DNA of 64,000 bases from Streptomyces sp. L2 (lineage in GTDB: Bacteria > Actinomycetota > Actinomycetes > Streptomycetales > Streptomycetaceae): assembly GCF_004124325.1 (NCBI RefSeq), contig NZ_QBDT01000001.1, forward strand, positions 3,472,001-3,536,000, written 5' to 3'. The notes beneath the pieces were generated by a model that did no database searches, was not told where the DNA came from, and saw nothing but the letters and a program-made list of their open reading frames with translations. Below are positions 27,294 through 35,486 of the stretch, one piece after another. The translations under genes and the position numbers were made by a program. Numbering within the stretch: position 1 is the stretch's first letter; each line of letters starts with the position of its first letter.

Positions 27294-28396
27294 CGGGGGC
27301 CTCCCGCCTCGGCGAGGGTCCGTTCCCAGAAGTCCGCGCAGAACCGGGCCAGGGGGCCGCGTCCGTTCGCGCCGGGTGGTTTCGCCGTGCCGTGCGCGCG
27401 CAGCAGGGCCGGTTCGACGGGCACCTCGCCGGCCAGGGGGAGGCCGAGCAGGCGGGCCACCTCGCGGTCGTCGAGCCCGGGTGCGTACGGTCCGCGTACC
27501 GCGACGCGCAGGTCCCGTACGACCATGCCGACGGCGGACGCGACCCGTCCCGCGGCCGCCACCGCGCGCAGTTCGGCGGGGACGACGAGCAACGCCAGGT
27601 CGAGTTGGGCGAGCGCCTCGGCGACGCCTTCGTCGAGGCGGCGCGGCAGGTCGACGACGACTGTGCCGCCTCGGCGGCGGGCGGCGGCCAGCACGGCGCG
27701 CACGGCGGGGGCGGGGACGGCCACGCAGTCGCCGCGGTCCCAGCTGAGGACCCGCAGGGCGTGCAGTTCGGGCAGCGACTCCTCCAGGGCGCCGCCGCCG
27801 ACCCGGCCGCGGGAGGCGGCGAAGGCGGGCCAGCGCAGTCCCTCGGCGCTCTCGCCGCCGAGGAGGACGTCGAGCCCGCCGCCGAGCGGGTCGGCGTCGA
27901 CCAGCAGGGTGCGCAGTCCCTCGCGGGCGGAGGCGACGGCGAGGGCGCAGGCCAGGGTGGAGGCCCCGGCTCCGCCCCGGCCTCCGATGACGCCGACGGT
28001 GAGGGCCGGGCGCCCGACGCCCTCGGCGACGTCGGCGATGCGGTCGACGAGCCACTGCTCGCCATCGGGGAGCATCAGGACGTGGTCGGCGCCGATCTCG
28101 ACGGCCCGCTTCCACACCTCGGAGTCGTCCTGGTCCCGGCCGACCAGCACCACCCCGCCGCGCCGCACGGCGCCGCGGACCCGGCGGGCGGCGTCATCAC
28201 CGACGAGGACGAGCGGGGCGGCTTCCCAGCCACCGCCCGGTTCCGGCACGCCGTGGTGCACCTCGGGGGTGGCGCCGGCGGCGGCGCACAGGCGCAGCAG
28301 GTCGTCGAGGAGGCCGGCGTCCTCGGTGACGATGAGCGGCTGTCCGGGCCGCCCGGCCGTGGCGGACGACGGGTCGTGGGTGACGGTTCCGGTCAT
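27290..28396 (-). CDS. ssd: Septum-site-determining-like protein (CpaE/TadZ-like ParA family)
   Basis: 368 residues from ATG 28396, with AAGGGGG eight bases upstream. Residues about 15-130 form a receiver-like domain; from about 137 there is a MinD/ParA-type ATPase with a deviant P-loop GVIGGRGGAGASTLACALA in which the signature lysines are absent, followed by LLVDADPLGGGLD. Lysine-less P-loops are typical of CpaE/TadZ, which localise Tad pili; the actinobacterial version is called Ssd and affects septation when overexpressed in mycobacteria. First gene of the operon, so its promoter lies in 28397-28500. Confidence 0.88.
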   Translation of the reverse strand: MTGTVTHDPSSATAGRPGQPLIVTEDAGLLDDLLRLCAAAGATPEVHHGVPEPGGGWEAAPLVLVGDDAARRVRGAVRRGGVVLVGRDQDDSEVWKRAVEIGADHVLMLPDGEQWLVDRIADVAEGVGRPALTVGVIGGRGGAGASTLACALAVASAREGLRTLLVDADPLGGGLDVLLGGESAEGLRWPAFAASRGRVGGGALEESLPELHALRVLSWDRGDCVAVPAPAVRAVLAAARRRGGTVVVDLPRRLDEGVAEALAQLDLALLVVPAELRAVAAAGRVASAVGMVVRDLRVAVRGPYAPGLDDREVARLLGLPLAGEVPVEPALLRAHGTAKPPGANGRGPLARFCADFWERTLAEAGGPR

Positions 28397-28978
28397 GCGT
28401 GTTCCCCCTTCGCTGCGTGGGCGGCGCGACCCCATGGCCACGCCATTCCCCACCGTGTGGAGAACCGGCGAGCGGCCTCCATATGAGCGGCCGGCGGAAA
28501 CCGGCCATACGCGCTCCGGCATTCGGAACCGGCCATGAACTCGCCGTCGCCGGAGTGCGCTGGAATCACGGTGCAGCGATCCTGGAAATCTCGTGGATCT
28601 TGGTCGAAAACTGTGGACAAGTCGTCCCTTGTGGAAATCGCCTTCACCCATACCGGTGACCTCGGCGCGGTTCGCCGTACGACTTCCGGAGAGCAGCCTG
28701 TGGATTACCTTCAGTAATCAAACATGGGCATGACAGATCGCCGCACGCGGAGGGACCGCCTCCGGCCATACGGCCACGCGGAATGCTGGAAAACCCACCC
28801 GGACATGCGACGACCCCCGCCGGGGGGGAGAGCGGGGGTCGTCCCCACGGCCGACTCGGGGGGGGAGGAGCCGGACCGGGTTAGCACGGTCGCGAACGAT
28901 CCGTGACTTCCATGGTGTACCCGAGAGCCTTCTCAGGCAAACCCACGCGCCCCACCTTACGCCGAATGGTGGGCGCCT
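28397..28978. other. Divergent intergenic region, 582 bp
   Basis: Separates the leftward Tad-type operon from the rightward HAD gene. The part 28560-28720 is moderately AT-rich with TGTGGACAAG and TTGTGGAAATC words. A strong hairpin sits at 28809-28843. I see several open frames of about 60 codons but none with family-like sequence or a good ribosome site. Confidence 0.5.
28809..28843. terminator. GC-rich hairpin, terminator or attenuator
   Basis: Perfect 12-bp stem GACGACCCCCGC/GCGGGGGTCGTC with an 11-base G-rich loop, 136 bp before the HAD gene. No gene ends here, so a simple terminator role is puzzling; it could protect one divergent unit from the other, or act in the leader of the HAD transcript. 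Confidence 0.5.
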
Positions 28979-28983
28979 ATGCT
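28978..28983 (+). promoter_or_regulatory. Candidate -10 box of HAD gene, leaderless from GTG 28991
   Basis: TATGCT fits the TAnnnT -10 pattern and is followed by seven bases and then GTG at 28991, the spacing of a leaderless transcript. If used, translation would begin at VENHSLPRAA rather than at the ATG that lies inside this box. Confidence 0.4.
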
Positions 28984-29812
28984 CAGAGGCGTGGAAAACC
29001 ACTCCTTGCCTCGCGCGGCAGCCTTCTTCGACCTGGACAAGACGGTCATTGCGAAGTCGAGCACGCTCACCTTCAGCAAGTCCTTCTACCAAGGCGGACT
29101 GATCAACCGCAGGGCGGCACTGCGTACCGCATATGCCCAGTTCGTCTTCCTGGTCGGCGGCATGGACCACGACCAGATGGAGCGCACCCGCGAGTACCTG
29201 TCCGACCTCTGCCGGGGCTGGAACGTCCAGCAGGTGCGGGACATCGTCGCCGAGACCCTGCACGACCTGATCGACCCGATCATCTACGACGAGGCGGCCT
29301 CCCTCATCGAGGAGCACCACGCGGCCGGGCGCGACGTGGTGATCGTGTCCACGTCGGGCGCCGAGGTGGTCGAGCCGATCGGTGAACTGCTCGGCGCCGA
29401 CCGGGTGGTGGCCACCCGCATGGTCGTCGGCGAGGACGGCTGCTTCACCGGCGAGGTCGAGTACTACGCCTACGGCCCGACCAAGGCGGAGGCGATCAGG
29501 GAACTGGCCGCGTCCGAGGGGTACGACCTCGACCGCTGCCACGCCTACAGCGATTCGGCGACCGACCTGCCGATGCTCCAGGCCGTCGGCCACCCGCACG
29601 CCGTGAACCCCGACCGCGCACTGCGCCGCGAGGCCTCCGCGCGCGGGTGGCCGATTCTGGAGTTCCGCCGGCCGGTCCGGCTGAAGCAGCGGCTGTCCAC
29701 CTTCTCCGTGACACCCCGCCCGGTCCTGGTGGCCGCGGCGGCCGTAGGTGCGGCAGCCGCCACCGCGGGCCTCGTCTGGTACGCGAGCCGGCGCCGCGCC
29801 ACGGTCTCCTGA
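28979..29812 (+). CDS. HAD-superfamily (subclass IB) phosphatase with C-terminal membrane anchor
   Basis: 277 residues in the longest form. HAD motifs: nucleophile AAFFDLDKTVIAKSS (Asp18, Asp20), motif II VVIVSTSGAEV, motif III Lys in YGPTKAEAI, and motif IV AYSDSATDLPML. This is the SerB-like IB branch, acting on small phosphate esters or phospholipid head groups. A final helix (about residues 250-268, VLVAAAAVGAAAATAGLVW) followed by RRR suggests membrane anchoring at the C-terminus. Two starts are possible: ATG 28979, or GTG 28991 if the transcript is leaderless. Confidence 0.88.
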   Translation: MLRGVENHSLPRAAAFFDLDKTVIAKSSTLTFSKSFYQGGLINRRAALRTAYAQFVFLVGGMDHDQMERTREYLSDLCRGWNVQQVRDIVAETLHDLIDPIIYDEAASLIEEHHAAGRDVVIVSTSGAEVVEPIGELLGADRVVATRMVVGEDGCFTGEVEYYAYGPTKAEAIRELAASEGYDLDRCHAYSDSATDLPMLQAVGHPHAVNPDRALRREASARGWPILEFRRPVRLKQRLSTFSVTPRPVLVAAAAVGAAAATAGLVWYASRRRATVS

Positions 29813-30001
29813 GGCCGTTTCCGACGAGCGGACCGGCATCGGACCGGTGCGAGACCAACGTCGGAACCGATGTCCGGTTCGCACCTGTTTGAACCTACAA
29901 GTAAAGAAGTGCGAGCAGGGGTTCCGCTCGGTGCCCGACGTGCAGTACAAAGGTTTTAACGGCCCGCGAGACCAAAGGACATCCGAGAGGATCCCCTACC
30001 A

Positions 30002-30205
30002 CTACGCAGTTGGCCCCACGGACCCCGTATGAACACCGGGCACCCACGCGACGTCGACCCGTCGATTACGGGCCAGCCGCACCAGGTGACGGGCAAAGTC
30101 CCCGACCTGATGGGCAACACATCGAGGACGCTTGGTAACCCGGTGCTCATACCAGCGGCGGTACGAGAACTCGTACCGCCGCAACCCGTTCCGGGCCGCC
30201 CTCAC
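30002..30205 (-). CDS. Doubtful small ORF, possible remnant
   Basis: 67 codons from GTG reading RRYEFSYRRWYEHRV near the start. It is rich in aromatic and basic residues and has lower third-position GC than its neighbours, which is unlike a random antisense frame, but no ribosome site or family is recognisable and a perfect palindrome lies in its 5' part. It could be the tail of a decayed gene. Confidence 0.25.
   Translation of the reverse strand: MRAARNGLRRYEFSYRRWYEHRVTKRPRCVAHQVGDFARHLVRLARNRRVDVAWVPGVHTGSVGPTA
30155..30182. repeat. 28-bp perfect inverted repeat
   Basis: Arms of 13 bp (GCGGCGGTACGAG and its complement) separated by two bases. It lies about 90 bp past the stop of the leftward Fic-like gene. 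It could act as a terminator hairpin or as an operator for a dimeric regulator; no U tract follows. Confidence 0.7.
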
Positions 30206-30292
30206 GCCGCCTTCATGCCGCGCCGCGGTGCAGCGCCGCCTTCATGCCGCGCCGCGGTGCAGCGCCGCCTTCACGCCGCGCCACGCTGCAGC
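30206..30292. repeat. 29-bp tandem repeat, three units, overlapping a stop codon
   Basis: Three units of 29 bp beginning GCCGCCTTCATGCCGCGCC. The first two are identical; the third differs at about four positions and contains the stop codon (30271-30273) and last residues of the Fic-like gene. The 3' end of the gene seems to have been duplicated outward. Confidence 0.85.
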
Positions 30293-31095
30293 GCCTCGCA
30301 CACCGCCGTCGACTCGCGCACACCCAGCTCGACCGCCTTGCCGCAGTGCTCGATCCACGCCGCCATGCCCTCCGGGGTGCCCGAGACGTATCCGTCCAGG
30401 GCCGCCAGGTAGGAGGCGCGGCCCAGTTCGGCGTAGCCCACCTCGGCCGGGCAGACCGCCTTCGGATCGAGGCCGCTGCCGACCAGGACGATCCGCTCCG
30501 CCGCGCGCGCGATAAGGCCGTTGTACGAGACGAAGGGGCGCAGAGCGAGCAGCTCGCCGTGCACCACGGCGGCCGTCACCAGCGCGGGCGCGGAGGTCCC
30601 CGCGATGATCAGGTCCGCCAGGCCCTCCAGCCTGCCGGTCACCTCCCGCGCGTCCGGCAGCGGCAGCTCGATCAGCGGTTCGTCGGCCTCCTCGCCCGCC
30701 TGACGCGGCCGGCCCACATCGTCCCCGTCGGTCGCCGCCGCCACCAGGTGCAGCCTGGCCAGCACCCGCAGCGGTGACTGCCGCCAGATCGACAGCAGCT
30801 GGCCCGCCTCGGCGGTCAGCCGGAGGGCGGCGCCCATCACCCGCGCCTCGGCGCCGGCACCGAAGTCGGTGCGCCGCCGCACCTCCTCCAGGGCCCAGTC
30901 GGCACCGGACAGCGCCGCCGAGCCGCGGGACGCGCGCAGCGCCGCCTCGGAGGTGATCTCGTTGCTGCGGCGCCGCATGATCCGGTGCCCGTAGACCCGG
31001 TCCACGGACTTGCGCACGGACTCCACGGACTCGGCCACGCCGGGCAGCGAACCCAGGGCCGCGAGCGGATCGGCGGATGCGCCTGTCGTACTCAT
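30271..31095 (-). CDS. Fic-like protein with degraded active-site motif
   Basis: 274 residues from ATG 31095 (an in-frame ATG at 31113 is an alternative). The N-terminal half is helical. Near residues 179-200 the sequence HGELLALRPFVSYNGLIARAAERIVL matches the layout of the Fic core HPFxxGNGRxxR, but the catalytic His is Arg (RPF), the acidic residue is missing, and GNGR is YNGL; the final Arg is kept. Fic proteins transfer AMP or other groups to protein hydroxyls; without the His this one is unlikely to do so in the classical way. Divergent from the ParA-like gene, 95 bp between starts, with shared promoter region. Confidence 0.65.
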   Translation of the reverse strand: MSTTGASADPLAALGSLPGVAESVESVRKSVDRVYGHRIMRRRSNEITSEAALRASRGSAALSGADWALEEVRRRTDFGAGAEARVMGAALRLTAEAGQLLSIWRQSPLRVLARLHLVAAATDGDDVGRPRQAGEEADEPLIELPLPDAREVTGRLEGLADLIIAGTSAPALVTAAVVHGELLALRPFVSYNGLIARAAERIVLVGSGLDPKAVCPAEVGYAELGRASYLAALDGYVSGTPEGMAAWIEHCGKAVELGVRESTAVCEALQRGAA

Positions 31096-31190
31096 GAGTA
31101 CGACCCTACGCATGTCCGGGTCGCACCCCACGAAGGAGTGGTCTTCTTCACTTCCATCTGCCACATACAGCTATCAACCGACTACTCTTC

Positions 31191-32189
31191 GTGAACATGA
31201 AAATTGCTTTCGTCGGAAAGGGCGGCAGCGGCAAGACCACGCTCTCCTCCCTCTTCGTCCGCCACCTCGTGGCGGCGGGCGCGCCTGTCGTCGCCATTGA
31301 CGCCGACATCAACCAGCACCTGGGCCCCGCGCTCGGCCTCGACGAGGCGGAGGCGGCGGCCCTGCCCGCGATGGGCGAGCGACTGGCGGTGATCAAGGAC
31401 TACCTGCGCGGCAGCAACCCGCGGATCGCCTCCACCGCCATGATGATCAAGACGACTCCGCCGGGCGAGGGCTCGCGACTGGTCCGGGTGCGGGAGCCCA
31501 ATCCGGTGTACGACGCCTGCGCCCGCCCGGTGGAACTCGACGGCGGCGCCGTCCGTTTGATGGTCACGGGCCCCTTCACGGACGCCGACCTGGGGGTCGC
31601 CTGCTACCACTCCAAGACGGGAGCGGTGGAGCTGTACCTGAACCACCTCGTCGACGGCCCCGACGAATACGTCGTGGTCGACATGACGGCGGGTTCGGAC
31701 TCCTTCGCCTCCGGCATGTTCACCCGCTTCGACATGACGTTCCTCGTCGCCGAGCCGACCCGGAAGGGGGTCTCCGTCTACCGCCAGTACAAGGAGTACG
31801 CCCGCGACTTCGGCGTCGCCCTCAAGGTCGTCGGCAACAAGGTCCAGGGGCAGGACGACATCGACTACCTCCGCGCGGAGGTGGGGGACGACCTGCTCGT
31901 GACGGTCGGGCACTCGGACTGGGTGCGCGCCATGGAGAAGGGCCGGCCGCCCCGGTTCGACCTCCTGGAGGAGGACAACTCCCGCGCCCTGCACGCGCTT
32001 CGGGCCGCCGCCGACGGCACGTACGGGATGCGGGACTGGGAGCGCTACACCCGGCAGATGGTGCACTTCCACCTGAAGAACGCGGAGTCCTGGGGCAACG
32101 AGCGCACCGGGGCCGACCTGGCGGCCCAGGTCGACCCGGCCTTCGTGCTCGGCGAGGACGTCCGGTCCCCCGCCACCGCTCCCGCCTGA
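31191..32189 (+). CDS. ParA/CooC-like P-loop ATPase
   Basis: 332 residues from GTG 31191, or from ATG 31197 two codons later. MKIAFVGKGGSGKTTLSSLFV is a deviant Walker A with the signature lysine of the SIMIBI class; VVAIDADINQHLGPALG carries the switch I Asp, and YVVVDMTAGSD the Walker B. The arrangement is closest to CooC/MinD-like ATPases that deliver metals or position complexes, but the client is unknown. Its only close partner here is the divergent Fic-like gene. A terminator hairpin follows. Confidence 0.85.
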   Translation: MNMKIAFVGKGGSGKTTLSSLFVRHLVAAGAPVVAIDADINQHLGPALGLDEAEAAALPAMGERLAVIKDYLRGSNPRIASTAMMIKTTPPGEGSRLVRVREPNPVYDACARPVELDGGAVRLMVTGPFTDADLGVACYHSKTGAVELYLNHLVDGPDEYVVVDMTAGSDSFASGMFTRFDMTFLVAEPTRKGVSVYRQYKEYARDFGVALKVVGNKVQGQDDIDYLRAEVGDDLLVTVGHSDWVRAMEKGRPPRFDLLEEDNSRALHALRAAADGTYGMRDWERYTRQMVHFHLKNAESWGNERTGADLAAQVDPAFVLGEDVRSPATAPA

Positions 32190-32190
32190 C

Positions 32191-32223
32191 GGCGGCCGCC
32201 GGACCGGCTGTCCGGCGGCCGCC
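32191..32223. terminator. Bidirectional terminator
   Basis: Perfect 13-bp stem GGCGGCCGCCGGA/TCCGGCGGCCGCC with a 7-base loop, filling the 40-bp gap between two convergent genes. Confidence 0.85.
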
Positions 32224-32229
32224 GGGCGG

Positions 32230-33495
32230 CTACTTCTTCTCGGCCGGCGCCCCGGGCACGCCCTTGGGCGCCGGTGCCGGCTTGCCGGAGAGGAAGGACG
32301 CCCAGCCCTGCCTGGGGGCCTCGCCCACGTTCAGGGTGCGCAGCTTCTTCAGGGTCTTGGGGTCCTGTACGTCCAGCCAGTCGGACAGCTCGTGGAAGGA
32401 GACACAGCGGACGTCCGGCTTGCCGCAGACGCTTTTCACCACGTCCTCCACGGCGCGCATGTAGGTGCCGCCGTTCCAGGACTCGAAGTGGTTGCCCATG
32501 ATGAGGGGCGCGCGGTTGCCGTCGTAGGCCCGGTAGAAGCCCTTGAGCAGGCCGTCGCGCATCTGGTCGCCCCAGTACTCGAACTTGTCGGGGTCGCCCT
32601 GGGTCCTGTTGCCGGACTGGTTGACCATGAAGTTGTAGTCCATGGTCAGCTGTTCGTAGGTGTGGCCCGGGAACGGGACCAGCTGCATGGACAGATCCCA
32701 GAGGCCGTCCTTCTTCTTGGGCCACACCTGATCGTCGACCCCGCTGGAGTCGTAGCGGAAGCCCATCTGGCTCGCCGCCTTCATGAAGTTCTTCTGCCCC
32801 TCCAGGCAGGGAGTGCGGCCGCCGATCAGCTCCTTGTCGTAGTCGAAGGGCAGCGGAGCCGCGTTCTTCAGGCCCGAGTTGGTCTTCCAGGTCTTCACGA
32901 ACTGCTTGGCCTGGTTGATCTCGCTCTTCCACTCCTTCACCGACCAGGTGCCGACGCCGCCGTCGGGACCGCAGAAGTGGCCGTTGAAGTGGGTGCCGAT
33001 CTCGTTGCCGTCCAGCCAGGCCAGCCGCGCCTGCTTGGCCGTGTCGGCGATGCCCTGCAGGTCGTTGAAGCCGATCTCCGAACTGCCCGGCGAGTGCTTC
33101 GGCGGGTGGTACAGGTCCCGCTTGTCCTTCGGCAGCATGTAGACGCCGCTGAGGAAGAACGTCATGTGCGCGTTGTTCTCCTTGGCGACCTCGCGGAAGT
33201 GGGAGAACAGCTTCTGACTGTCCTCGCCCGCCCCGTCCCAGGAGAACACCACGAACTGGGGCGGTTTCTGGCCCGGCTTCAGCCGCTCGGGGTTCGCCAG
33301 GTGCGGCTGCGCGCCGGTATACGCGGTGGATCCGTCACCGATCAGACGGAACACGTGCTTGGGTGCCTGCGCCGCCTGCTGCGGGCCGTGCGCCCCTACC
33401 TTCGAACCACTGGAGCCGGTCGCGCAACCGGCGAGAGACGCGGCACAGGCCGCGGCGACCATGGCACCAATGGCGATCCTCTGGGTGGCGGCCAT
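32230..33495 (-). CDS. Polysaccharide-deacetylase-like secreted lipoprotein
   Basis: 421 residues. Signal peptide with lipobox SLAGC (Cys24). The mature protein has the start of a NodB-type deacetylase barrel: VVFSWDGAGED (position of the Asp pair), HMTFFLSGVYML, then GNEIGTHFNGHFCG with the two metal-type histidines, and a later MGNHFESWNGG. Compared with true deacetylases the motif 1 TFDD is changed to SWDGAGED, so activity on peptidoglycan or chitin is uncertain. It ends in a Lys/Pro/Ala-rich tail. The 299-bp upstream gap (33496-33794) is AT-rich at 33680-33735 and must hold this gene's promoter and that of the divergent SulP gene; no other gene seen. Confidence 0.8.
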   Translation of the reverse strand: MAATQRIAIGAMVAAACAASLAGCATGSSGSKVGAHGPQQAAQAPKHVFRLIGDGSTAYTGAQPHLANPERLKPGQKPPQFVVFSWDGAGEDSQKLFSHFREVAKENNAHMTFFLSGVYMLPKDKRDLYHPPKHSPGSSEIGFNDLQGIADTAKQARLAWLDGNEIGTHFNGHFCGPDGGVGTWSVKEWKSEINQAKQFVKTWKTNSGLKNAAPLPFDYDKELIGGRTPCLEGQKNFMKAASQMGFRYDSSGVDDQVWPKKKDGLWDLSMQLVPFPGHTYEQLTMDYNFMVNQSGNRTQGDPDKFEYWGDQMRDGLLKGFYRAYDGNRAPLIMGNHFESWNGGTYMRAVEDVVKSVCGKPDVRCVSFHELSDWLDVQDPKTLKKLRTLNVGEAPRQGWASFLSGKPAPAPKGVPGAPAEKK

Positions 33496-33794
33496 GTTCC
33501 GCCCACCTTCTTCCTTCTCTCAGACCTACGCCGACGAGGGCGTTTTCTGGCGGTGTGCCGGGTTTGCCGACAACGCGGTCAAGGTCGCACGGGGTCGAGA
33601 AGGAATTAGTACGACAAGCCGATCAACTGCCCGGTTCACCCACCCGAGGGAAGAAATGCGCTGTTCGCCCGGAAAACCTATGCGCGATTTTTACTTTGCG
33701 TTACGATTCGTTTACCGATCGTTGAACTATTTCCGGCCTGCTCGTGCCCGTACGCCGTGACGCGCGTCCATCGAGGATCTGAAGGAGGCGACCT

Positions 33795-35360
33795 ATGCCG
33801 ACCCCCGCACCGTGCCGCACCCCGCACCCTCATCCGCCGCACGGCCCGCCCGAGGCCCGGCGTCGCCGCCGGCTCGTCGAAGGCGCCGATCTGTCCGCCT
33901 CGCTCGCGGTGTTCCTGATCGCCCTGCCCCTCTCCCTCGGCATCGCCCTCGCCACCGGCGCACCACTGAGGGCCGGCCTCGTCGCCGCCGCCGTCGGCGG
34001 GATCGTCGCGGCACGGCTCGGCGGCTGCCCCCTCCAGGTCAGCGGACCCGCAGCCGGTCTCACCGTGGTCACCGCCGACCTCATCCACCGCTATGGATGG
34101 CGGGCCACGTGCGGGATCACCGTCCTCGCCGGGCTCGCCCAACTGGGCCTCGGCTGCCTGCGGGTGGCGCGCGGCGCACTCGCCGTCAGTCCGGCCGTCG
34201 TGCACGGCATGCTCGCGGGCATCGGCATCACCATCGCCGTGGCCCAGCTGCACATCGTGCTCGGCGGCACCCCGGACAGCTCCGTCCTCGCCAACCTCCG
34301 GGCATTGCCGGCACAGTTGGCCGACCCGCACCCGGCCGCCGTGGCGATGGGCGCGCTGACCCTGGCCCTGCTGACGGCCTGGCCCCGCGTTCCCGGCCGC
34401 GCGGGACACGTGCAGGGCAGGATCCCGGCCGCCCTCGTCGCCGTGGCCGGTGCCACCGCCGTCGCCGGGCTCACCGGGCTGGGCCTGCCCCGGGTCGACC
34501 TGCCGTCCTGGAGCAGCCACGCCCTGGCGGGACTGCCCGACGGTCCGGCGTTCGGGATCGCCGCCGCCGTCCTGACCACAACGCTGGTGTGCAGCGTGCA
34601 GTCGCTGCTCGGCGCGGTGGCGGTGGACAAGCTGGTCGCCGGCCGGCCCGGTCCCCCGGTCCGCGGCGGCCGGGTCGGCCGTGCCGACCTGGACCGGGAG
34701 CTGCTGGGCCAGGGCGCCGCCAACATCGTCTCCGGCGCGCTGGGCGGGCTGCCGGTCGCGGGGGTGGCCGTGCGCAGTACGGCGAACGTGAAATCCGGTG
34801 CGGTGAGCCGGAACTCCACGATGCTGCACGGCGTTCTGGTAGTAGCCGCCGCACTGCTGATGGTCCCTCTCCTGGAGCGGATCCCGCTCGCCTCCCTCGC
34901 CGCCCTGGTGATGGCCGTCGGCATCCGGATGGTCTCCCTGCTCCACATCCGTACGGTGACCCGCCACCGCGAGGTGCCGGTGTACGCCGCCACCACAGTC
35001 GGGGTGGTCTTCCTCGGCGTCCTCCAGGGCGTGGCCGTCGGGGTGGCCACGGCGGTCGCGCTCGCCCTGCACCGCCTCGCCCGTACCCGCATCACGCACG
35101 AAGAGAAGGAAGGAGTCCATCACGTCCAGGTCCGCGGCCAGCTGACGTTCCTCGCGGTGCCCCGGCTCAGCCAGGCCCTGCATCTCGTGCCCCAAGGAGC
35201 CCACGCCGTCGTGGAGTTGCGCGGCTCGTTCATGGACCACGCGGCGTACGAGTCACTGCACGACTGGCGGAGCACCCACACCGTGCGGGGCGGCACCGCC
35301 GAGCTGACCGGCCGGCACAGACCGCTGGGCCCCGCCGGCCAGGGCGTCTCCCTCGGCTGA
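33795..35360 (+). CDS. SulP-family anion transporter with STAS tail
   Basis: 521 residues with about 11 membrane helices. SulP signatures include SASLAVFLIALPLSLGIALATGAPL, GCPLQVSGPAAGLTVV and ANIVSGALGGLPVAGVAVRS. The last 85 residues form a short STAS domain (VHHVQVRGQLTFLAVPRLSQAL, VVELRGSFMDHAAYESL). Substrate could be sulfate, bicarbonate or a dicarboxylate; many actinobacterial relatives carry a C-terminal carbonic anhydrase domain, which is absent here. GAAGGAGG upstream of the ATG is a strong ribosome site. Confidence 0.9.
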   Translation: MPTPAPCRTPHPHPPHGPPEARRRRRLVEGADLSASLAVFLIALPLSLGIALATGAPLRAGLVAAAVGGIVAARLGGCPLQVSGPAAGLTVVTADLIHRYGWRATCGITVLAGLAQLGLGCLRVARGALAVSPAVVHGMLAGIGITIAVAQLHIVLGGTPDSSVLANLRALPAQLADPHPAAVAMGALTLALLTAWPRVPGRAGHVQGRIPAALVAVAGATAVAGLTGLGLPRVDLPSWSSHALAGLPDGPAFGIAAAVLTTTLVCSVQSLLGAVAVDKLVAGRPGPPVRGGRVGRADLDRELLGQGAANIVSGALGGLPVAGVAVRSTANVKSGAVSRNSTMLHGVLVVAAALLMVPLLERIPLASLAALVMAVGIRMVSLLHIRTVTRHREVPVYAATTVGVVFLGVLQGVAVGVATAVALALHRLARTRITHEEKEGVHHVQVRGQLTFLAVPRLSQALHLVPQGAHAVVELRGSFMDHAAYESLHDWRSTHTVRGGTAELTGRHRPLGPAGQGVSLG

Positions 35361-35384
35361 GCCGGTCCCGCTCCGGTTCACCCT

Positions 35385-35400
35385 ACAGGTCTAAACCAAT
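35385..35400 (+). promoter_or_regulatory. Candidate DasR operator (dre-like) upstream of acsA
   Basis: ACAGGTCTAAACCAAT matches the DasR consensus ACTGGTCTAGACCACT at 13 of 16 positions, with the central GGTCTA-ACC intact. It lies 87 bp before the acsA start, where a repressor would cover the promoter. DasR, the GlcNAc-responsive GntR regulator, is reported to repress acsA in Saccharopolyspora, which supports the reading. Confidence 0.6.
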
Positions 35401-35486
35401 TTTGCCGTCGACCCTTGTCATCGGGCCCCCCGGTCTGATGAGCTGTGGCCTGGGACACAACGGACACCCTTGGAAAGGGAGATGTC

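Larger units (their letters stand above)
29813..30270. other. Intergenic region with palindrome, repeats and a doubtful small frame
   Basis: 458 bases between the convergent HAD gene and Fic-like gene. GC content drops to ordinary levels between 29880 and 30150. It contains a doubtful small open frame (30002-30205, minus), a 28-bp inverted repeat (30155-30182) and the start of a 29-bp tandem repeat (30206-30292). Confidence 0.5.

Noticed and set aside
28535..28906. Two open frames of about 60 codons in the ssd-HAD gap
   Set aside because: No ribosome sites, poor codon bias, and one crosses the strong hairpin.
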